A stretch of 64,000 nt of DNA from Cymbomonas tetramitiformis (lineage: Eukaryota; Chlorophyta; Pyramimonadophyceae; Pyramimonadales; Pyramimonadaceae), in assembly GCA_001247695.2 (NCBI GenBank), contig LGRX02026037.1, positions 1 to 64,000 of the forward strand, written 5' to 3'. This document shows positions 21,517-33,211 of this stretch, one piece after another; within the stretch, counting starts at the first letter, position 1; each line of letters starts with the position of its first letter. The translations under genes were made by a program, and so were the position numbers. The notes beneath the pieces are model-generated. The model had not been told where the DNA came from. It saw only the letters and a program-made list of their open reading frames with translations, and made no database searches.

Positions 21517-24500
21517 ATGTCGCAACATATATCAGAGTCCTTTCCCAGCATGGGGGTCAGTGCAGAGCCGTCACGCCCCCCATTGTTCTCGCCCCTCACC
21601 TTCCCATCACCCGCCGCTTACGCTTCCGCTCACCCCATTCCACATCCAGGCACCACCATGCCCTACACAGCGGTGCCCCGCCCTTACACCATGCCGGATG
21701 GCACCCCCGCACAGGCTGTATGGAACGGCGTCAATTGGGTATTGCCCCAATCAGCGCCCCTCGCTGGGGGAGTATCACCAGTGCCGTTCACACTGGGAAC
21801 CCATCACCCCGTGGGCGTATATCCCACACCGTTCCAACAACAGCTACAGCAGCAGCAGCAGTGGCTCGCGTACCAGCAGCAGCAACAGCAGTGGCTTCAG
21901 CAGCAGCCACTGGAACCGATGCAGCAGCAGTTACAGCAGCAGCAGTTACAACAGCAGCAGTTACAGCAGCAACATCAGCAGCAGCAGCAGCAGCCACAGC
22001 AGCCCCATCAGCTGGCGCCAGCCACCTCCACGCTTCATGACTCAGGCGCGGATCCCTCATCGCTGCAGCACTTCATCAGCATCGGCGCCGCGGCCCTGCC
22101 GGACCCTCTGCAGGTACCCCTTGACAGCGGGGTTCAGCAGAACGTCTTGGGCGGTACCCAGCTCTTGGTGCGTCACCTTCCCGCGGTGGCGACAACCTCA
22201 GAGACTCGCCGGCGTCGGCGTTCCCGAAGGGCATCCTCGGGCCCTGCGACACATGGCAAGCATCTCCCAGGTCCAAGCCACGCACCTGATCACTCTGACC
22301 CCGACTCTGGCACGGACATCAGCCGCACCAGCACGGGGACCAGAGGCAGCCGAAGCACGCAGGCACGAGCTGAGCGCAGGCGGAGGGCCGCCCACAGGTC
22401 CGGCTCTGACTCGGACGCGAGCAGCCGAAGTGAACACATTCGCAGAGAAGTCCTAGCGGCAGTACAGGCCCTGGACATCTCCGCGGTGCTCTCGAGAGGA
22501 CTCGCGCTGCCTGGTGCGACGACATCGGCAGGAGTCTCCCCACCAGGCGACCCTCAGGGCAGCGCACAGGGCCTGACGGCGGACCATCTACACGAGGCAG
22601 ACGCTGCCGCCAGCGTAACCCCTCCTGTGCCTCAGACCGCCGCTGAGACCGCTCCCGCCGAACCTCCCACTCAGGGCCGACCAAATCCCCATAACATGAT
22701 GGTGGCCCGCCGGCGACAGTCGATGGAGACGGTGGTGCACGGCGGTGGCAATCCCGACTCAGAGCCCAGAGACTCCAGTTCAAGCGACTCGCCACCAGGG
22801 CCCCCTAGTGATCCACCTCAGGATCCCCCTGACGATCCCGCACCAGAGCCCTCCTACCCTCAGTACCCAGAGGTCAGAGCCCTCTTCGTTACCCACGATG
22901 GTGGGTCATTGTGGGTGGCTACTATCCCGAGATCCTTGTGGGAGGACCTAGAACGCTCTAGATCCTCCCACAAGGATCACTTTTTCAATAATTTATTTGG
23001 GCGCCCCACGAGCTTTCTACAAGTCAACACCAAGGAATGCTTTCCACATGGGACCTATATTAAGTAGTGTGGTGCGTGGTTTGACGAGAATCTATCATAT
23101 ATACTCCTAGCTAATGCATTTATAGCATGCCCCAACCAAATTTTGAACGGCTACGCTTTTTAAAGCTTCAAAACCGGGGTGTCTCTTCCATATTTTTTGG
23201 TCAATCGTATGTCGATCCTTTTCCAGCATAGACGTGATATATCTCAAGGTATGCATGTATATTAATCATATTCGGGTCGAAATACGACTTGGATAGTGTA
23301 TATTGGACACATCACACGAACGCGGTAACATGGGTGAGATATACACATTCCTTAAGTATGGGGATAATTTCGCATTTTGGGCGTAAGTCTTGGTCCATTT
23401 TAAGCTTTGAGGCTAGATCTTTGCTTTGGTGAGCACTTTAGTACTTTAATATGACTTCAAAGTCTCCCTGGGATTTTTGGGGGATTTTTTGAACGGTTCG
23501 AACTGCCGCTAGAGGTTCTAGAATGCAATTTTCAGATCCTGATTATGATGGAAATATTGAATTTCGACGGTACTACACCATGTCATGCGCATATGCGGCG
23601 ATTAATCCGGCTAGTATTATATTAAAGGGCTTACACAATTAGTTTTGGTCATACCCTCGAGGGTTAACAACATACGCACCAACCCGAGCTCGTGTAGCAA
23701 GGCCTAGAGTTGTCGGTACCCTAGATCCTTGTGGTAGGATCTAGCATTTTAATTAAAATTCTGTGAAAGCACCCACCCAAACCACTCTAAGATTAAAGGT
23801 TAAAGCATCGACATTTCAAGCAAAAAAATGTTATAGATAATTCAAAAGGGTCATAGATATTGCCCCAAAGCATATGCCGGGCCACTATATACGATATACA
23901 AGGTCGCCATGCCCATTTGCGCTAGATCCTTGTGGGAGGATCTGGATTAAGGATAGTAGCCATGGGTGCATCAGTCAGCTGGGGTGCGAGGCGCGGCAAC
24001 CGTCTCTCTACCATGGGACGAACGCCGCCGGGCTGGGGTGCAGGGCGACGCCATCTTGTTCAGGATCATGCACCTGCTGGGAGCGCCGCTGACTGCATAT
24101 GCGCGCATGGGGGGCCGGCTACACCATGCACCCCTACCCCTTACCAACCCTCGTGTGGAGACCTGGGTCCTTATGGTCGACCGCGAGGTCATGGATATGG
24201 CAATGGGGGACCCAGCCGCGGCCAATGTGCGGTCTACCAGCATGGGGCAGCCAGTATGGGAGTGGATCCCTGCTACTGCGCGGGAGTCGGAGATGCAGAA
24301 CTTCGATCAGGACGGGCTCGCCGCGTGGTCGGAGGTCAGCAACTCCGATTGGTACCGGAGCATGAGCGTGGTGGCCGCACAACCATCCACACCCCTGCCC
24401 TTCCATACACCTCTTCCACTCCCCGCACCACCGTCAGCCCCTGCATTACCGCCCACTCCGACCGCAGTCCCCACAAATCCCGCGCCTGCGCCTCCGCCCG

Positions 24501-25957
24501 CGCATGCCCCGGGACCACCACCCCCTGCCCGTTTTCCCCATTCCGCCGCCGCAAACCCCGTTCACCCTGCCGCTACCGTGAACCCCGTTCACTCTGCCGC
24601 CGCTGCAAACCCCGTGCTCTCTCCCAGCGCCACCCCCTTTGTTCCAGGCATCGTCCGTCTGCCGCAGGGCACTAACCTGCGAGCATCTCCAGACGAGGTC
24701 CGCCTGGAGCACAAGACCAAAGAGATGGTGCTAAAGCTGGTCAAGAGCGTCACCAGGTTCCCCCGCTCCGCGTCCGACACAAAATCGGCCGACAAGGAGG
24801 GCCTCCTGACGCAGTTGGAGCACTACTCCCACATGGTGCGGAAGGTATTCCAGGAGGCCATCGTGATCGAAGCACTGACCACTCCCAGTTGTACGCCATC
24901 AGTATCAGAGTACCAGGCGAGTGTGTCAAGCCTTCTTTGGAGCTTCAAGGAGTACACTCTTCAAGACCAGCAGAGGAAGTTCTTGGAGCGCGCGGCGGGG
25001 ACCTTTGGGTCCGAGCAAGCTTGGCACCAACGCTACGGGGACCTGGATGTGTTCTTCAGCGATCTGGCGGTGTGCTCTCTGACGCAGGCCTACCTGGAGA
25101 ACGCACACGGCGAGGCCATTGCCCTGAAGCAGGCGGTGAGCGAGACCGCGGCGGAGTATTTCTCGCGACTGGAGACCCGCATGGCCTCCGTCAACTTCTT
25201 GGCCGGCAGAGTCCCAAATTGCGTGGAGATGACCAACTTGTCGATGCTCTCCACGTACCGCCGGGGGCTGAAATATGCACCCAAGGTGATGCGGCGCCTG
25301 AGAGCCATCCACTTGGATGTCTCCAAACCAGAAGAGTGGGAGAGGAAGGCCGTCGCTGACGACATCCCAGGCACCCACAACGCCTTGTTGAAGATTCGGG
25401 AAGTTGCTGAGGAGGTGGAGAGCGACATTGACACGGAGGCGGCTCAGAGACGCTCTCAAGACCGTCCTCCCCGTGCCGTTTCCTTCGCTAACCCACCACC
25501 TCGCACCCCCTTCTACAGGCGTACCCCCTCTTCGAACCGCCCAGCTCTTGCCATGCTGGAGAACGGGCCTGCCACCACCGTCGCCGCGGCAGTGACTCCT
25601 TTGCCACCACCACCTGGCCTCTCCCGCCCTGATGCTCCGAAAGTCCGCCGGTGCTTCGCCTGCGGCTCTGCGGAGCACATCGTCCGTAACTGTACGGACG
25701 AGGCTAAGCTCAAGGAGTGGAGGGCCAATGCACCCGCTCGACTGGCGAACTCCCCTGGGTATGTAGCCGCCGTCGTTTGGGCCATCGAGCAGCAGGAGGA
25801 CATCTCCTCGGTGGATGGCGTCCCAGAAGAGTTCTCCGAGGAGGTCCTGGCTCTTGCTACCTGTGAGGACGAGCAGAGCTATCAGACCCTGGCGGCCCTT
25901 GCGGGCATCGAGCTTGTGGAGGGTGACGGCCTTCCCCTGGTGGAGAGCGATGAATGA
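21517..25957 (+). CDS. gag: Gag of the Ty3 element, split by a TIR element
   Basis: Starts at the ATG of MSQHISES. The N-terminal third has a glutamine-rich tract from CAG repeats (21830-22010) and a disordered, Pro/Ser/Arg-rich stretch. At 22916-23962 a 1,047-bp inverted-repeat element interrupts the gene. Removing it with one 4-bp TSD copy rejoins the frame from SLWV to HQSAG without a stop. After that comes a capsid-like helical region (about 24660-25440: FQEA, LEHY, FFSDLAVCSL, YFSRLE, YRRGLK) and one zinc knuckle, CFACGSAEHIVRNC, of the CX2CX4HX4C type near 25650. The ORF ends in TGA at 25955. As it stands the insertion truncates Gag; a copy lacking it would encode about 1,130 residues. 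Confidence 0.8.
22916..23962. mobile_element. TIR element of 1,047 bp in gag, superfamily unassigned
   Basis: Perfect 12-bp inverted ends TGGCTACTATCC and GGATAGTAGCCA with TGGG directly outside on both sides (22912-22915 and 23963-23966). Near the left end lies a 49-bp palindrome (22929-22977) built on GATCCTTGTGGGAGGA and its complement; related single palindromes occur at about 23725 and 23923. The interior is AT-rich, unlike the GC-rich gag around it, and encodes nothing recognisable. Length plus TSD equals 1,051, which accounts for the frame offset across it. Confidence 0.75.
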
Positions 25958-25972
25958 CTGGCCGGCGGCCAG
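25955..25972 (+). promoter_or_regulatory. Probable stop-codon readthrough site between gag and pol
   Basis: The gag stop TGA is followed at once by CTGGCCGGCGGCCAG, a perfect 6-bp hairpin with a 3-base loop. The reading frame stays open into pol with no frame change and no further stop. UGA followed by C is a leaky context, and same-frame gag-stop-pol with a downstream structure is the arrangement used for readthrough in gammaretroviruses. Readthrough here is inference. Confidence 0.55.
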
Positions 25973-28900
25973 CCCCAGACCCTGCCCTTCGGGGAAGTGA
26001 GGTCTTGCCCTGATGATCAGACCCTCTCCGCCCTGGAGAAGCGGTCAGAACCAGTGGAACCCCGTCGCGCCCGAGGACGCAGAGACCCTTGGGGCCAACG
26101 TCCCCACCCCAAGAGTGTGGCCTTCACCTCTGGGACCCGCTTGCGACGCACCTACCGCTCAGCTGGTGCCCCATCGCCGCCGAGGGATGACTTGTCCAGC
26201 CACCCTCTCGCAGGAAGCACCCCCTTCGATGAGCCGTCGCTACCTCTTGATGACGGTCCCGCTTATACACAAGCGAGGATCGAGGGTCGGAGGGGACGGC
26301 GACTTCCCCGGCACAGACCCCCCATTATGGGCAACAACCGCGGAGAGCCCCGCGACCTTCGCCCCCGACCGCGTGTTGTCCTACCGCTGCCCATCTATCA
26401 GTCCAACCTCGCAGACCCACGGACAAGGCTAACTGCGTGGCACTGGAAGAGAGATCTGTACTCCCTCCCCCTCGAAGTCGCCATGCAGAAGGTCCGCAGA
26501 GCTCTGCGCAAGTCCCCAGAGGCTGCCAAGGACCTGGTGGATAAAATGTCGGAGCGCGTCCGCAGCCGCGTACACTCTGGGAGTCGATCGCCAAAGGAAC
26601 GCGTGAACCGCGCCAACCAGCTGGCAGAGAGGATACGCATTGCCCGCGAACCTCAAGATCGCAAGGAAGGCCATCAGCGCATAGCATTGTGGCACCTCCT
26701 TTCACACGACGGTCGCCAGCAAGTCCCCGAATCCTCTAACACCAGCTCCCACGACCTCTACGCGGCTTGGAGAGAGCTGTCGCCTGCCGAGCAGCAAAAG
26801 GCAATCGCCACTTCGAGTCCAGACTCTTCCCCAGGTAGCAGGCTGTGGGAAAAGGAGGGCGCACGAAGAGCAGCAGCGAGGTCTTCGACATCCCTCTGCA
26901 CCCTGGACACTGAAGTGGGCACGATACCTGGGACAGCGGGAGATGTGGGTTTACCTGGTGCCTGGTGCAGTCTGCACGCAGTACACCAGTACAAGATGAG
27001 GAAGCTGGGTCCCAGCCCCTTGGGAGCATCCCCTCCATCATCCTCACTGGCCGAGCCCACAGCAGAGACCACATCTTCGCACCATGATAACGCGCCGGCC
27101 ACTCCGGGAGGAAACCCCGAAGGTTCATCTTACTGCTCAGAGGCGGAGGAGACCTCCGCACCCAGTTCGCTTTGCTTCACCCAGCAGATGACCACCGTCA
27201 AAACGCATGAAGCGGATGAAGCGCCACCCTGTCTCGACAGCCACCCCATCGCTGAAGACCCTGAGGTGATGGAAGAGGAGTCCTCGGTCAACTCGCTCTG
27301 CTTCACCCAGCAGATGGCAGCAGCTGGGACCCCTCAGACGAGAACTGACCACCAGAGCTCCCACCAGCTCGCCCACAACTCCCCTGCTGGCAGCCCTCAG
27401 CATGACGAGGATCCTCTCACCCATGGCAGTCTCACCGATAGTGTCGCTACCCACGTGAGCCCCACAGTAAGCGGCACTACCCATGTTAGCCCTACCACCA
27501 GTGGCACTACACATGTGAGCCCTACTACCAGTGACACCACCCATGTGAGCCCTACCACCAGCGACACCACTCATGTCAGCCCCACCTCGAGCGAATGCAC
27601 CTCAGCGGGCACCCTGCTGACGGCGAGTGCAGACAACCTCGTCAGTCATCCGCCTGAAGATGTTGATTTGCTGGATGAGGAGTTCTACGCCGCGTGTAGG
27701 CAAACGTTGGAAGAATGCCGCGAGGCCTCGGACAACCTCCTCCCCAACCTCAAGTGCAAAAGCATACGCACAGATGGGGGAGTTCAGTGGAAGACCGACA
27801 TCGAGGGTACCCTCGCAGCGGCACATGACGAAGAAGGACCGCTACTACTGGTATTCTACGCAACCCTCAGAGGGCACACGGTCAAGGTGTTGATTGACTC
27901 GGGGGCCTCTGACAACTTCATCTCGGAGCAGAGCGCTAAGCGATGTGGCCTCACAACACGAGCCGGTTCCGAGATGCGAGTCACCCTGGCGGATGGATCT
28001 GTGAAGATCACTGGCGCCACCGCGTACGCCAAGTTTAACACGCACACCACCACGGGCACCTATACGGAGAACGCCCTTGCCCTCCGGATCCTGCCACTGG
28101 GCATACAGGTGGATGTTATCCTCGGCGGAAGGTGGCTGCGCAGTCACTCTCCTGTCACTCTGGGCTATGAAGGGAATGGCTCCGTCTCCTTCCTCAGGAA
28201 GTCCCGCAGTGGCAAGATTGGGGACCGCGTCACCATCACAGGCTGTTCTCCTGGGAAAGCATCTGGGGACAGGTCTCCGAAGGGCACGGCCTGCGCGGGA
28301 TTGGTGGATGAGGTGTTCCTGACCCCTGCCCAGCTGAAGAAGTACCTGGTGTATGCGGAGACGCAGAAGCTACGCGGCAATGACGACCCGGAGATACAGC
28401 CCGCCTGGCTCATGGTGGCCGAGAAGTCCCCCGACGATACTGCTTCTGCCTTTGCGGCCACGGCTATCGACTCTGAGAACGCCGAACCCGCTGCGGATAC
28501 TGAAGATGCAGAAGTGAGCCCTGAGTGGACCCTCAAGTTTCAGGACTTCTGGGGTGAGGAGTACAAGAAGGAGATGACGACTGCCCTACCGAACATCGAT
28601 GGACTCAGACATGACCCCCAAGATGAAGCCAACATTAACCTGGACCCTGAGCTGAGCAAGAAGGGACCTCCCTGCCAGCGCATCTACAAGAAGTCCGCAG
28701 AGGAACTCCGCCAACTTCGAGAACGCGTGGAGACTCTGATGTCCAAGGGCTACATCCGACCCTCTTCCAGCCCTTATGCAGCTCCCTGTTTGATGGTCCC
28801 TAAACCCGGGAACCCCAAGGAGCTGCGACTGGTGATCGATTACCGGCTCCTCAACCGCCAGACAGTTAAGGACAAGTATCCTCTCCCAGACATCCAGATG

Positions 28901-31900
28901 ATGTTCGACGAGATGCAGGGTGCGAAGTTCTTCTCTTCGTTCGACGCGGTGGATGGCTTCTGGCAAGTACCGATGGCACCAGGAGATGTTGAGAAGACCG
29001 CCTTCACCACCCAGATGGGGTCATATGAGTGGTTGGTCATGCCGCAGGGGCTGCAGAATTCACCATCTCAGTACCAGCGACGGATGCAGCGGGCCTTGGG
29101 CCATCTCCCATTTGTCCGGATCTTCATCGACGATGTGGTCGTCTTCAGCAACACCGCTGCAGAGCACTACGAGCACGTCAAACAACTGCTCCTGACATGC
29201 AGGGAGAAGGGCGTCTTCCTCAAGAGGTCCAAGTGCCAGCTGTTGAAGAAATCCTTACGGTTCCTTGGCCACTGTATCTCCGCAGATGGCTGCAGACCCC
29301 AACACGACAAGGTGGCTGCAGTGAGGGACTGGCCCGAGCTGGAGACGGTTACCCACGTCAGGCAGTTCTTGGGCCTAGCGGGGTATTACCGCAGGTTCAT
29401 CCACTGCTTCTCCGAGATCGCTCAGCCCCTCACCCGGTTGACCAAGTCGGACGTACCCTGGGAGTGGGGTCCCATGCAGCAGTGGGCCTTCGAGGAGCTG
29501 AAGAAGGCCCTCACATCAGCGCCAGTGCTCGCCTTGCCCAACATTAAGGGTGCCGCAGACGGCACAGCGCCTTTCGTGGTGCAGACGGATGCTAGCGGCA
29601 TCGCTCTTGGGGGAGTACTTATGCAAGACAATGGAGATGGTCTTGGGCTGCGCGTGATAGCATACGAGAGCCGCCAGTTCTCAGCCGCCGAGCAGAATTA
29701 CCACACCGGCGAGCGTGAGCTAGGTGCTCTACACCACTGTACCACCGTCACCTGGCGGCATTACCTCATCTTCACCAACTTCCGCATCCAGGGTGATCAC
29801 CGCCCCCTTGAATGGCTGATGGAACCTGGCAGAGAGCTTAGCCGCAGACAGGCGCGCTGGTACATGGATCTGGTAGAGGTGGGAGTCCCGAGAATGGAGT
29901 ATATCAAGGGAGCGCTGCTGCTGGTACCAGACGCCCTGTCCAGAAGACCCGACTTCAAAGACAAGGACGTTCGCGAGGGGTTGAAGGAGGCAGGAGTGAT
30001 CGACCCCACCTCAGACCTGCCGAAAGACCCTCTGGCAACGCTGGAGTCTGAATGCTTCTCCAGCTCACCACCCGCAGCTCATCCCCACTGGGCTCAGACG
30101 GTTGACTGTTGGCTCTCAGCAGTGGAGACCCTCTCCGTGGCGGAGCAGGCCATAGACATGGAGGAGACCATCGCTCTCGTTAATCCGAAGCTCTATAAGG
30201 GAATGAAGGAGGATTACCTCGACTTCGACATGCCTGACTGGCCTGAAGCTGACAGCGCGAAGCCGACAGAAGCTCCACACCAAACCCCTGACAGAGCTCC
30301 ACCTCAGACAAGGATAACGAGGAGCATGTCACGTGCTAAAAGAGCCTCTACGACCCCAGCGCCTCCACAGTTGGCGTCACCGAAGACGCGAACGCCATCA
30401 CGAGCTGACGCATCGGAGGCGCCCACTGAGAAGGTGCGGAGTTCACCACCCCCGCAGCAGGCGCCCCAGCAGTCATCTCCATCCCCGGCCCTTCACCCGC
30501 AGAAACGGCAGACTCCCCCCGAAGACTCACAGAATTGGCGTGTCCGAGCAGAGTGCTCCTCGAAGTACGCCGAGAAGTTTGGACCCTTCGATGTGGACGC
30601 CTGTTGTGACTTTGGTGGCCGCAACAGACAGGCGGATAGGTTCTGGACAGACTGCCTTTCAGAGAAATGGAGGGGCCTTCGGGTTTGGTGTAACCCCCCA
30701 TATAACTCCAAGCACATTACAGTGGAGGCGATTTTGAACAAGTATATCGCAGAATGGAAGGCAGACCCAGAAAACACCTCAGCAGTCTTCGTCCTACCAG
30801 ATCACCAGTCCAAGCTCCCCGCGTGGCGCAAACTTTTCAGAAAGGCCAATATGCAGATCGTGGAGGTCATCCCTACTCACGATGATAAGGGCGAGCCCAA
30901 TCAGTTCTTCGAGAACCCAGATGGGAAGGCCTTCGACCTTCGTTGGCCTGTTCTGATAGTACACGCCCCTTCTGCCAAACCACAGCCGTCACGCGTGAGG
31001 CACCCGCGAACGGCCCCCGCTGTGATAAGGACAGGTGAGGCAGCAGCTTTCAGAGACGCAACCTCCCAGCAGTCAGACTCAAAGTTCCTGCGTGCGTTGA
31101 AAGCGGAGTACACCCGAGAGGGGACACTCCGTTCGCTGCGAGAGAAAGTGAAGGCGGCACCACACCAATGCCTACAGGACTTCAGGCTGGTGGGTGAAGT
31201 GGTTTGGAGGACCGCAGCAGGGAGATATCAGCTGGTGCTGGGGGAGGACTCTCCACTTCGAGAAGTAGTGATTCGCCATGCTCATGAGTCATTGTCCTCA
31301 GGCCATACTGGGCGGGACAAGACTCTGGAGAGGGTGCTGCGACGCTTCTATTGGCGTGGTGCCGCGGAAGATGTGGGCACCTGGGTTACATCCTGCGCAG
31401 TGTGCCAATCAGTGAGACCGCGGGGAACTTACCCGGATGGGTTGCTAACAGGGTAGAAGTCTTCCAAAATTCTTTACGGCCCGTAAACTATATTTCCGCT
31501 GGCCCGCTTTCGGCCAAAACGGTCAAAGAAGAACAATGCCCGCCGCAGGCGCGAAATTTTGAAATTAAGTATGGGGTTTTGATAAAAAGTGGCATAAAAT
31601 GCCTATATTTTTGGCCGAAGTTTGGCCGGCTCATATTTTTGTGCGGCCCGGGGGCGAAAGCCCCTTCGGCCCGGTTTCGGCCCGGAGCGAGCTTCTGCGG
31701 CCCCGGGCCGGCCCGCCACGGTAAGACTTCTACCCTGGTTGCTAAACCCTCACAGCATCCCGAACAGGCCATGGCAGGATGTCGCGGTGGACTTCGTCAC
31801 CGGCCTGCCGGTATCGGAGAGGGGCAATGATGCTTTCGTGGCCTTCACCTGCAAGCTGACGAAGATGGTCCACGTTGTACCGATGAACTTTGGCGACAGC

Positions 31901-33211
31901 TCCGCAGCTGTGGTGGCCAGAATCTACTTTGACTCGGTGTGGCGCTTACATGGCGCGCCTATGAAGATTGTCTCTGATCGTGACCCGCGGTTTCAAGATG
32001 CTTTCTGGCAGGAACTCATGAGACTGATGGGTGTGAAAGTGGCTCGTACCACGCCGTACAACCCTCGGTCTGACGGCCAGGCAGAACACAGCAACAGAGT
32101 TATTGAGGACATGCTCAGGTCCTTTGTTGACGCCAATGTGGAGGACTGGGATCTGTTCACCACTAACGTGGAGTTCGCGATCAATGACTCCAGGAGTGAA
32201 TCTACTGGCTTCACGCCGTTTGAACTGGTGTTCGGGTTCTCGCCGCTGTCGCAGTTGGATCTTTTCCTGGAGGCCGCGCAGTCCACCGCCGGACGACGAA
32301 CTGGGGGAGTAGGCACCGCACACGAAGTGGCTGTGAAATTTTCGTCGCAGCTGCGGGACGCCAGGCAGCGGTTGGAGCTGGCTCAACAGCGACAGCGCGA
32401 ACAGTTTGATCGCAGACACGGGCAGCGGGAGTATGCTGTTGGAGATCTGGTCTGGATAGAGGCGAAGCACCTTACGGAGAAGGTGATGGATCGCTCCATC
32501 TGTAGGAAACTGACCAAGCGCTGGCATGGACCAGTTCCTGTGACCGAACGCTTCTTCAGCGATATACAGATGACCATGCCCGAGGCCGACAGAGGAGCTC
32601 CAGTAGCCTACCGCCTACGCCTCCCTCCTCACTGGCGGATTCACGACGTGTTCGCTCAACATCGCCTCAAACCGTACACCAGCGGTCAAGATGCTTTTGC
32701 CGCACGCGATCACCTAGCAGTACCTGAAGAGGTGGTAGTAGACGGTCAGAAGGAAGCACACGTTGAGCGTATCCTTGCACGTCGAGTGCGGTCTGTTCGA
32801 GGAAAGGAGGTGGAAGAGTGGAAGGTTCGCTGGACTGGCTACTCCAAAGCTCACGACCAATGGAGGACGCGTGACAAACTTGAACGCGGAAGTCCACTTC
32901 AACAACTTCGTGAATTCGAGCAAGCGAGACTGCACATGGAAGCGCAAGTCCGCGACGAAGCCACTCGGCGACGCGAGCAGCGTGGCCGCCACTCCGCTCA
33001 AGCCGGAATGACACTGGCCCACCTCATCACCAATCCCTGCGATGAACTGGACCAGCTCGAACAGATGGAAGATGATATCCCCCTGCCGTGGGAACGCCAG
33101 GAGCGCGTGGAAGATGGGTCGTTGGCACTGGTGACAGAGCTGCTGGCAATACAGGCAAAACAACCCGCACGCCCAGGATTCTCGTACTTTTCAGCGGTAC
33201 TGGCTCAGTAG
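25958..33211 (+). CDS. pol: Pol polyprotein of the Ty3 element with embedded Dam-like methyltransferase and chromodomain
   Basis: Same frame as gag. About 600 residues of Ser/Pro/Thr-rich sequence, including a THVSPTTS repeat (27430-27590), come first. Then: aspartic protease (IDSGASDNF, about 27890); RT with SSFDAVDGF and the FIDD catalytic motif (about 29128); RNase H (TDASG, AYESRQF, DHRPLEWL, PDALSRR). Between RNase H and integrase (about 30535-30975) is a domain with FDVDACCDF and the catalytic NPPY, as in phage-type Dam N6-adenine methyltransferases. The integrase HHCC zinc motif (about 31270-31420) is followed by a hAT-like MITE (31449-31737) that adds a stop. The frame resumes with the DDE core (VDFVTG, SDRDPRF, QAEHSNR) and a chromodomain (about 32755-32890: VERIL, VRWTGY, DQW). 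Removing MITE plus TSD (297 bp) restores one frame. Confidence 0.9.
31449..31737. mobile_element. hAT-like MITE, 289 bp, in pol
   Basis: The 15-bp perfect inverted ends start CAGGGTAGAAGTCTT. The perfect 8-bp TSD GTTGCTAA lies at 31441-31448 and 31738-31745. CAGGG termini plus an 8-bp TSD are typical of hAT. It is non-coding and carries GGCCCG/CGGGCC-rich palindromic sequence. It introduces an in-frame TAG at 31454 just before the integrase core; because element plus TSD is 297 bp, the frame on either side is identical. Confidence 0.85.

Noticed and set aside
22060..22480. Several long Arg/Ala-rich minus-strand ORFs over gag and pol
   Set aside because: They are GC-rich shadows of the plus-strand Ty3 genes.
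25958..25996. Independent pol start after the gag stop
   Set aside because: No ATG lies near; the frame is continuous with gag, so readthrough is simpler.
33088..33211. Canonical -1 slippery heptamer in the pol/methyltransferase overlap
   Set aside because: No X-XXY-YYZ sequence exists in the pol phase; GCA AAA CAA does not satisfy the pattern.
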